From: Flavobacteriales bacterium
GTDB lineage: Bacteria > Bacteroidota > Bacteroidia > Flavobacteriales_C > GCA-002722245
NCBI GenBank assembly: GCA_947444925.1
Contig: CANFBW010000016.1
Span: 1 to 59,184 of the forward strand
DNA length: 59,184 nt
Reading direction: 5' to 3'
Shown: one piece after another, positions 53,401 to 59,184 of the stretch
How the letters are laid out: every line of letters begins with the position of its first letter
Numbering within the stretch: the first letter of the stretch is position 1
Translations under genes and position numbers: made by a program
The notes under the pieces: model-generated
The model's input: only the letters and a program-made list of their open reading frames with translations
Database searches by the model: none
What the model was told of the DNA's origin: nothing

Positions 53401-54393
53401 CTATTTCGTTTTTTGTAGGAGGAGTGCGTAATCTTTCGCAAAGTAGGTGAGTATCACATCGGCACCTGCACGGCGCATGCTGTAAAGTGTTTCAGGCATA
53501 GCTTTGTTGAAATCCAACCATCCGTTGTTGCAAGCAGCAGTGAGCATGGCGCACTCGCCACTTACGTGATAGGCGGCCACTGGAATAGGAAATTCGTCTT
53601 TCAGTGCTTTGATGACATCTAAATAATGCAGGGCTGGTTTTACCATCAGAAAATCAGCGCCTTCGGTGAAGTCTAAATCGGCTTCCAATAAAGCTTCTCT
53701 GCTGTTGCGCGGATCCATCTGGTAGCTTTTTTTGTCGCCGAGTTTGGGTGCCGAATTTAACGCATCTCTGAACGGACCGTAAAAAGCACTCGCGTATTTT
53801 GCAGTGTAGGCCATGATGCCTGTGTCGTGAAAACCATTGTCGTCGAGTTCATCGCGCAAAAAGCCAATACGGCCATCCATCATATCCGACGGACCAATTA
53901 AATCTATGCCCGCTTCGGCTTGCGCCAAAGCCATCTTCGACAAAATGGGCAATGTTTCGTCGTTGAGAATTTTTCCGTTTTTCACCAAGCCGTCATGACC
54001 ATCGGAACTATACGGATCCATCGCGACATCGCTGATAAGGATGATGTGCGGAAAGCGTTTTTTTATTTCTTTGATCGCTCTGAGGTAAAAGTTTTTAGAG
54101 CTATAGCTGTAAGTTGCGGTTTTGTCTTTGTGTTTTTCTTCCACGCTCGGAAAGAGAATGAAAGAGTGCAAACCGAGTTTCACGCAGCTGTCGATTTCAC
54201 GCAACAGGTGTTCTATTGAAAGTCGGAAGTTGCCCGGCAGTGAAGCGATCTCGCTCTTGATGTTGGTGCCGTCTACCAAAAAAAGTGGATAAATCAAATT
54301 CGAAAGATCAAGTGATGTTTCTTTCGACATTTCTCTGATTGCTGCAGATGTTCGGCGGCGTCGTGGACGTATTTGCATAAGCTCAATTTTCAA
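53401..54393 (-). CDS. hemB: Delta-aminolevulinic acid dehydratase (porphobilinogen synthase)
   Basis: 330 aa. Condenses two ALA molecules to porphobilinogen in haem synthesis. Schiff-base Lys in FLMVKPALHYLDV, and SDVAMDPYSSDGHDG, the metal-site region, which lacks the three-Cys zinc cluster (Mg-type). PSDMMDGRIG and ETLYSMRRAGADVILTYFA also match. Start is ATG 54393, or 54378 (MQIRPRRRR). Confidence 0.95.
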   Translation of the reverse strand: MKIELMQIRPRRRRTSAAIREMSKETSLDLSNLIYPLFLVDGTNIKSEIASLPGNFRLSIEHLLREIDSCVKLGLHSFILFPSVEEKHKDKTATYSYSSKNFYLRAIKEIKKRFPHIILISDVAMDPYSSDGHDGLVKNGKILNDETLPILSKMALAQAEAGIDLIGPSDMMDGRIGFLRDELDDNGFHDTGIMAYTAKYASAFYGPFRDALNSAPKLGDKKSYQMDPRNSREALLEADLDFTEGADFLMVKPALHYLDVIKALKDEFPIPVAAYHVSGECAMLTAACNNGWLDFNKAMPETLYSMRRAGADVILTYFAKDYALLLQKTK

Positions 54394-54471
54394 TTCCTAA
54401 CAATATTAAGAAAGAGTTGGGTATTAAAGCAGTGTAAAACGAAAATTTTAAATTTTAAACACTTTCTTATC

Positions 54472-54479
54472 TACCTTTG
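54472..54479 (+). promoter_or_regulatory. -7 promoter box immediately before pbpC
   Basis: TACCTTTG ends one base before the ATG at 54481, implying a leaderless mRNA or a different true start. Confidence 0.5.
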
Positions 54480-54480
54480 A

Positions 54481-56799
54481 ATGGTGAAGAATTTCCTGCT
54501 GAAGCATAAATTCAAATTGCTATTTATTGTCCTTTTTGCAGGATGGTTTTACTTTTTAATTCCGTCACCTTTGTTTCAATTGCCCAAAAGCACAGTGGTC
54601 TATAGTGCCAATGGCAACTTGATGGGCGCGCGCATTGCCGATGACGGACAATGGCGTTTTCCGGCTGAAGACTCAGTGCCCTTCAAATTCACGCGCCTGA
54701 TCACACTTTTTGAAGACGAGTATTTTTACTATCACCCTGGAGTGAATCCTATTTCAATGGGAAAAGCCTTGTGGAGCAATGTGCGCAAGATGCGTGTTAA
54801 GCGCGGGGGAAGCACGCTCACCATGCAAGTAGCGCGAATGGCGCGCGGAAACAACAGTCGAAATATTTGGAATAAGGGGATTGAAACTTTTTGTGCCGTC
54901 CGCATTGAAGCTGCTTATTCAAAAGAAGAGATTTTGAATTTATACGCGTCAAATGCGCCATTTGGAGGAAATGTGGTGGGCTTAAGCGCTGCGTCGTGGC
55001 GCTATTACGGGCGCGAACCTTCGCAACTCTCCTGGGGGGAAATGGCCACCATCGCGGTATTGCCAAATGCACCATCGCTTATTTTTCCCGGAAAAAATCA
55101 AGCGCGTTTGTTGAATAAACGCAATCAGTTGTTGCATAAATTAATGACGGCAGGGGATTTGACAAACGAAGATTATGAATTGGCCATTGCGGAACCTTTG
55201 CCCGGAAAACCTAGAGAATTGCCCGATATTGCGCCGCATCTTATTGGATTTTTTGAGAAAAATGGACAAAAGGGCGAGCGCATCACTTCGGCTTTGAATT
55301 ATGAATTGCAAGCCCGTATTTACAAACAACTCAAGCGCTTTCAAACAGCATATTCCTTAAATGAAGTGCACAATTTGGCGGCAATTGTGGTAGAAGTGAA
55401 AAGCGGAAAAGTACTTTCTTACATTGGTAATATTGCGGGAAAAGCAAAAGAAAAAGGGGAGGATGTCGATATTATTCAGTCGGCGCGCAGTTCGGGCAGT
55501 ATTTTAAAACCCTTCTTGTATGCCGCTGCGGTAGATGAAGGGATGAAGTTGCCCGACGCTTTGGTGAACGATATTCCCTATACTTTCGCTGGTTATTCTC
55601 CACAAAATTACGAGTTGTCGTACGACGGTGTTGTACCCATGTCGCACGCACTCACTCGCTCGCTCAACATTCCATTCGTGTTGTTGCTGAAAGAATATGG
55701 CGTGCAGCGTTTTTTAGATAAGTTGAATGCCATCGGTTTTTCATCGCTGAATCGTACGTCAAATAATTACGGACTCTCCCTGATATTAGGTGGAGGCGAG
55801 GTGAAGTTGATGGATCTCGCGAGCTCTTACCGCAAGATGGCTTACGATTTACAAATACAGTCGCGCCCTGCGCAATCCCTGCTGTTTGCTATTGCTCAGG
55901 CGAACAATGCTCCATCAAAAAAAACGGCGAATTATTCGCAAAGTGCCATTTGGCATACCTTTGAAACAATGAGCAACGTTGTTCGTCCGCGATCGGAAGA
56001 TGGTTGGCAACAATTTTTGGGAGGACGAAAAGTGGCCTGGAAGACAGGAACCAGTTTTGGTCACCGCGATGCATGGGCTGTTGGCGTCACGCCTGAATAC
56101 GTGGTAGCGGTTTGGGTGGGCAATGCATCGGGAGAAGGTAGGCCCGATTTAACGGGTTTGAGTTATGCGGGTCCAGTACTCTTTAGAATTCTGCAATTTT
56201 TACCGGCTACCACGTGGTTCAAAGAACCAGGCGGCATGGCGTCGCTGCGCGTTTGCAAGCAAAGTGGTTTTCGCGCTGGCGCAAATTGTGATGGGGTGTA
56301 TTGGCAAAAAAGTAGTGCCAAAGGATTGGAGGCGGCTACTTGTCCTTACCACCAAAAAATATTTTTAGATCAAAGTCAGCGTTTTGTGGTCAACAGCAAT
56401 TGCTATCCGGTAGATTTGATGAGTAGCAAAAATTGCTTTGTTCTGCCCCCGTTACAGGCGTTTTATTACAAATACAGATCAACCGATTACAAAGAATTAC
56501 CGCCCAATTATCCTGGTTGTTTTGAAGAAAAAAACACAGTGAATATTGTGTATCCATTGAACGGCGCAAAAGTTTTTGTGCCGCGCAATTTGTCGGGAGA
56601 ACACGAAGAATTGATTTTTGAGGCGGTGCACAATAGAAAAAACAGTGTGGTACACTGGCATTTGGATGGCAATTATTTGAGCACGACCACAGGTGTTCAC
56701 CGCATTTCCTTGCGTCCATCAATAGGCAAACACAAGCTTACCGTGGTGGATGAATTTGGCAACGAAGACAGTGCTGTTTTTGATTCGAGCGAGAAGTAG
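54481..56799 (+). CDS. pbpC: Penicillin-binding protein 1C
   Basis: 772 aa. N-terminal membrane anchor (LLFIVLFAGWFYFLIP); GT51 domain (FEDEYFYYHPGVNPIS, RGGSTLTMQVARMARG); transpeptidase domain with SxxK in SSGSILKPFLYAAA, SLN in LTRSLNIPFVL and KTG in AWKTGTSFGHRDAWAVG; C-terminal BiPBP_C-like domain (NIVYPLNGAKVFVPRNL). Peptidoglycan synthesis; PBP1C is often linked to alpha-2-macroglobulin, which is not seen here. Divergent from hemB. Confidence 0.93.
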   Translation: MVKNFLLKHKFKLLFIVLFAGWFYFLIPSPLFQLPKSTVVYSANGNLMGARIADDGQWRFPAEDSVPFKFTRLITLFEDEYFYYHPGVNPISMGKALWSNVRKMRVKRGGSTLTMQVARMARGNNSRNIWNKGIETFCAVRIEAAYSKEEILNLYASNAPFGGNVVGLSAASWRYYGREPSQLSWGEMATIAVLPNAPSLIFPGKNQARLLNKRNQLLHKLMTAGDLTNEDYELAIAEPLPGKPRELPDIAPHLIGFFEKNGQKGERITSALNYELQARIYKQLKRFQTAYSLNEVHNLAAIVVEVKSGKVLSYIGNIAGKAKEKGEDVDIIQSARSSGSILKPFLYAAAVDEGMKLPDALVNDIPYTFAGYSPQNYELSYDGVVPMSHALTRSLNIPFVLLLKEYGVQRFLDKLNAIGFSSLNRTSNNYGLSLILGGGEVKLMDLASSYRKMAYDLQIQSRPAQSLLFAIAQANNAPSKKTANYSQSAIWHTFETMSNVVRPRSEDGWQQFLGGRKVAWKTGTSFGHRDAWAVGVTPEYVVAVWVGNASGEGRPDLTGLSYAGPVLFRILQFLPATTWFKEPGGMASLRVCKQSGFRAGANCDGVYWQKSSAKGLEAATCPYHQKIFLDQSQRFVVNSNCYPVDLMSSKNCFVLPPLQAFYYKYRSTDYKELPPNYPGCFEEKNTVNIVYPLNGAKVFVPRNLSGEHEELIFEAVHNRKNSVVHWHLDGNYLSTTTGVHRISLRPSIGKHKLTVVDEFGNEDSAVFDSSEK

Positions 56800-56805
56800 A
56801 CAGTC

Positions 56806-57465
56806 TTATTTGAACTCAGCGATAGTGCTGATTCCTCCTTTTACGACATCGCCAATTTTTACTTTGATTTCTGTTCCCAAAGGGAAAAACAAATCTACAC
56901 GTGAACCAAATTTGATGAAGCCAAATTCAGCACCTTGTACTGCTTTGTCGCCTTCTTTAGAATAGCAAACAATTCGTCGCGCTAAGAAGCCGGCAATTTG
57001 ACGGAAGAGCACTTCTTTGTTGTTTACTGTATTTTGAATCACCAAAGTAGAACGTTCGTTTTCTGTAGAACTTTTTGGATGCCATGCTATAAAATACTTA
57101 CCAGGATGGTATTTCACGTATTTTACAATTCCGCTGATTGGGTTTCTGTTCACGTGCACATTGAGGGGCGACATGAAAATGCATACCTGAATGCGTTTGT
57201 CTTTGAAGTATTCTGTTTCAACCGTTTCTTCAATTACTACGACTTTGCCATCGCAGGGTGCTATGGCAAAAGCATCATTGAGAGTGGTGTGTCTTTTAGG
57301 GTTTCTAAAAAATTGCAACACGATCACCAGCAAAAAAGCAGCGATGGCGTAGGTAAAATAGTGTGCAATCACGCAGTTGGGACAAAAATATCTGGCCAAA
57401 AAAACCAAGAGTCCCGCTAGCAGCAGGGTCAATACGATGGATGCAATTCCTTCCCGGTGTATCAT
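56806..57465 (-). CDS. psd: Phosphatidylserine decarboxylase, short form
   Basis: 219 aa. Makes phosphatidylethanolamine. One to two hydrophobic helices at the N-terminus; IAPCDGKVVVIEE; SPLNVHVNRNPISG; and the self-cleavage site FGSRVDLFFP, where Ser becomes the pyruvoyl group. First gene after (upstream of) a barrel and cdsA run on the same strand. Confidence 0.93.
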   Translation of the reverse strand: MIHREGIASIVLTLLLAGLLVFLARYFCPNCVIAHYFTYAIAAFLLVIVLQFFRNPKRHTTLNDAFAIAPCDGKVVVIEETVETEYFKDKRIQVCIFMSPLNVHVNRNPISGIVKYVKYHPGKYFIAWHPKSSTENERSTLVIQNTVNNKEVLFRQIAGFLARRIVCYSKEGDKAVQGAEFGFIKFGSRVDLFFPLGTEIKVKIGDVVKGGISTIAEFK

Positions 57466-57521
57466 GAATGTATTTTAATTTGATGTGGGGCAAAAACCGA
57501 AGAAAAATCAATACGCTTTCG

Positions 57522-58088
57522 CTAAAATTTCAAGCCGATTTCAGCCCTTACCCCAACGTCATTTTTAAAGCTGTAGGCGTTGGTAATGCGCTCGTAAATT
57601 CCAATCGCGAAAAAGATGCCATAGGTGCTTCGTGGAACTATATACACTTGCTGAAGTGGAGCTAAACCGATAATGGGGTGGGTTACGGGTTTGCCATAAA
57701 CGTCTTGCAATTGCTCGCTACTTATAGGGATTTGCAGTCCGAAATTGAACCATACATTGTCGCTAAAGTTTTTACATGCGGCGATACCTGGTAGAAAAAA
57801 GTTGAGTGGAGAGGTTTGAAAATTCAATTGGCTGATATTGCCAGCTTTTACGGATATGTTTTCGACAGAAAAGGAGAAGGGGAAATACCAACCTTTGTAG
57901 TTGCTTTTTGGAAATCGGTAATAAGAGAGTCCGTAACCATCAGAGTTGACTCCGGATTTATATGAAAAAGAAATCATTGACATCCGGTGATCTGTAGGAA
58001 GGGTCGTTGAAATCACAGTGGAGTCTTGGGCTGTGGCGAAAAAAAATCCTCCAAAGAATAATATGCTCGTTAGTAGGTATTTGTACAT
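57522..58088 (-). CDS. Small outer-membrane-barrel-like protein
   Basis: 188 aa from ATG 58088 (MYKYLLTSILFFGGFFFATA signal peptide). Alternating Tyr/Phe/Ser strands, ending SFKNDVGVRAEIGLKF, look like an eight-stranded barrel. No family name. Lies 1 bp after cdsA and before psd on the same strand, so likely in a lipid/envelope operon. Confidence 0.7.
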   Translation of the reverse strand: MYKYLLTSILFFGGFFFATAQDSTVISTTLPTDHRMSMISFSYKSGVNSDGYGLSYYRFPKSNYKGWYFPFSFSVENISVKAGNISQLNFQTSPLNFFLPGIAACKNFSDNVWFNFGLQIPISSEQLQDVYGKPVTHPIIGLAPLQQVYIVPRSTYGIFFAIGIYERITNAYSFKNDVGVRAEIGLKF

Positions 58089-58089
58089 G

Positions 58090-58929
58090 TCAATTGTTGC
58101 TAATAAAGTGCGCAACTTGCAATAGAAAATACACCATCGGGGCAGCCAATAACAAGCCGTCGAAACGATCCAAAATACCGCCATGGCCAGGTAATATTGT
58201 ACCGGAGTCTTTCACGCCCAAAGATCTTTTTAGCATGGATTCCACAAGGTCTCCCCAGGTGGCGAAAAGCACTACCGTAAAAGCCATCAATAGCCAAAAA
58301 CCAAGTGATTCTGTGTGAAAGAAAAGGTGACAGAAATAACCCATTAGAAGAGAAATGAGTGCGCCACCAATGAATCCTTCCCACGATTTTTTAGGTGAAA
58401 TTCGTTCAAAGAGTTTGTGTTTTCCAAATTTTGTTCCAGCAAAATATGCGCCGGTGTCGTTGGCCCACAGCATAAAAAAGAAGGCGAATACAATATCGAA
58501 TTTTCGAGTGCTCCAAGTGGTGCTTTCGTTGAAATTGGAGAGTAGCAATAAACCGAATGGAAGCACAACATATGGCACACCTGCCAATGTTAGGGCGATA
58601 TTTGCAAAAGGGTTTTCGGATTTTCGATAGAGCTCGATCACAAAAATCAATGCTGTGATGGGAATGGTGAATAATAGTCCGATTAAATAATTTCCCCCCA
58701 AAACGTAAGCCAAAATAGTGGTGAAACAAACTGCTCCCAATAGCATTCCGAAGAAAGCATTGGGTTTCATTTTTGACGTTTTGAACAAGCCGTAAAATTC
58801 ATTTAAGCCAATGATCGAAACAACGCCGAACAGCGCAGCGAACGTGGCAAAACTGTACCAAGTTGCACTTAGCAGCACCAGCACAAATACAGCGCCGGTG
58901 GTGGCTCGTTGAGAAAGATTTGAGCTCAA
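58090..58929 (-). CDS. cdsA: Phosphatidate cytidylyltransferase
   Basis: 279 aa, eight or so membrane helices. Makes CDP-diacylglycerol from phosphatidic acid and CTP. The signature SMLKRSLGVKDSGTILPGHG plus GILDRFDGLL is complete. Starts with TTG at 58929, directly after the ftsH stop (TAATTG); no ATG fits the family N-terminus (RATTGAVFVLVLL). Confidence 0.93.
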   Translation of the reverse strand: MSSNLSQRATTGAVFVLVLLSATWYSFATFAALFGVVSIIGLNEFYGLFKTSKMKPNAFFGMLLGAVCFTTILAYVLGGNYLIGLLFTIPITALIFVIELYRKSENPFANIALTLAGVPYVVLPFGLLLLSNFNESTTWSTRKFDIVFAFFFMLWANDTGAYFAGTKFGKHKLFERISPKKSWEGFIGGALISLLMGYFCHLFFHTESLGFWLLMAFTVVLFATWGDLVESMLKRSLGVKDSGTILPGHGGILDRFDGLLLAAPMVYFLLQVAHFISNN

Positions 58930-59184
58930 TTAGAAATCAAGATTGATTTGAAGCGGCGGTTTTTTTTCAGCAGCGCTATCACTTTCATCGTCTTGCTCAG
59001 CTACTTCTTTTGAAGATGTTTCTTCAGCAGGAAGTGCCACTTCACTTTCTTTCAGTTCTTGCTCTTCAACGATCGCATCGATTTTTTTGTCAACGTCGTC
59101 GTTTTTCTCTTCTGCACTTTCTTCGCCTGGACGCGTACCGAAAATTGCTTCTAAATCTTCTTTGAAGATCACCTCTTTTTCTAA
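58930..59184 (-). CDS. ftsH: FtsH protease, C-terminal end (rest outside window)
   Basis: 84 codons plus stop, open to the right edge. It begins LEKEVIFKEDLEAIFGTRP, the typical end of the Bacteroidota FtsH peptidase domain, followed by ~65 acidic residues (EESAEEKNDDVDKK...) ending QINLDF. The protease and AAA domains lie outside. Order ftsH-cdsA-psd is usual in the phylum. Confidence 0.8.
   Translation of the reverse strand, partial: LEKEVIFKEDLEAIFGTRPGEESAEEKNDDVDKKIDAIVEEQELKESEVALPAEETSSKEVAEQDDESDSAAEKKPPLQINLDF

Overview
The window is a chromosomal segment of a member of the Bacteroidota. Four things point there: two secreted proteins end in type IX secretion (T9SS) C-terminal sorting domains, a T9SS plug-type (DUF5103) protein is encoded, several genes follow the Bacteroidota promoter pattern TTTG-N19-TAnnTTTG, and most gene families match that phylum (bTHX with a lysine/alanine tail, DUF4369-type thioredoxin, YaiO-like barrel). 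The family or genus cannot be fixed from the sequence alone. Most of the window is housekeeping sequence, with one accessory-looking biosynthetic cluster and one AT-rich island.

Layout. 1-2.9 kb: the end of an Ala/Lys/Glu-repeat protein, an acyl-CoA carboxylase carboxyltransferase and a SnoaL-like protein. 3.1-10.0 kb: an unusual same-strand cluster of a PqqD-like protein, an ATP-grasp ligase, a fold-type III PLP decarboxylase (split by a -1 frameshift at an A8 run), a urea-transporter/M23 peptidase chimera, a TPR plus outer-membrane barrel protein and a secreted TPR protein. This is the best candidate for an undescribed system: a carrier or recognition protein, a ligase and a decarboxylase make a modified amino acid or peptide, and the envelope proteins handle it. 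10.0-16.4 kb: a small alarmone-hydrolase-like HD protein, a NarK-type transporter, a large secreted GH9 cellulase and tRNA-Lys(TTT). 16.5-31.1 kb: aroK, a Kir-type K+ channel, a PyrR-like phosphoribosyltransferase, an erythromycin-esterase-like/barrel fusion, xerD, aroQ, rhlE, a MATE pump, a metallophosphoesterase, tag, an RluA-type synthase, panB and dnaK.

31.1-36.2 kb is an AT-rich accessory block. A secreted expansin-like protein and a HigBA toxin-antitoxin pair lie between two 244-bp direct repeats, which are a broken copy and the intact copy of the 3' end of one gene. 37-41.4 kb holds small genes: a bTHX-like ribosomal protein with a histone-H1-like tail, a second H1-like protein sharing a similar promoter, trmH, a 44-residue lipoprotein, a thioredoxin-like protein, and an apparent 6S-like structured RNA.

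41.5-46.1 kb is a DtxR-regulated Mn/Zn/Fe ABC uptake operon, one permease of which carries its own DtxR-like domain. 46.3-59.2 kb is envelope and central metabolism: a DbpA-type helicase, pruA, apaG, the T9SS plug-like protein, PBP1A, hemB, PBP1C, phosphatidylserine decarboxylase, a small barrel protein, cdsA and the C-terminus of ftsH.
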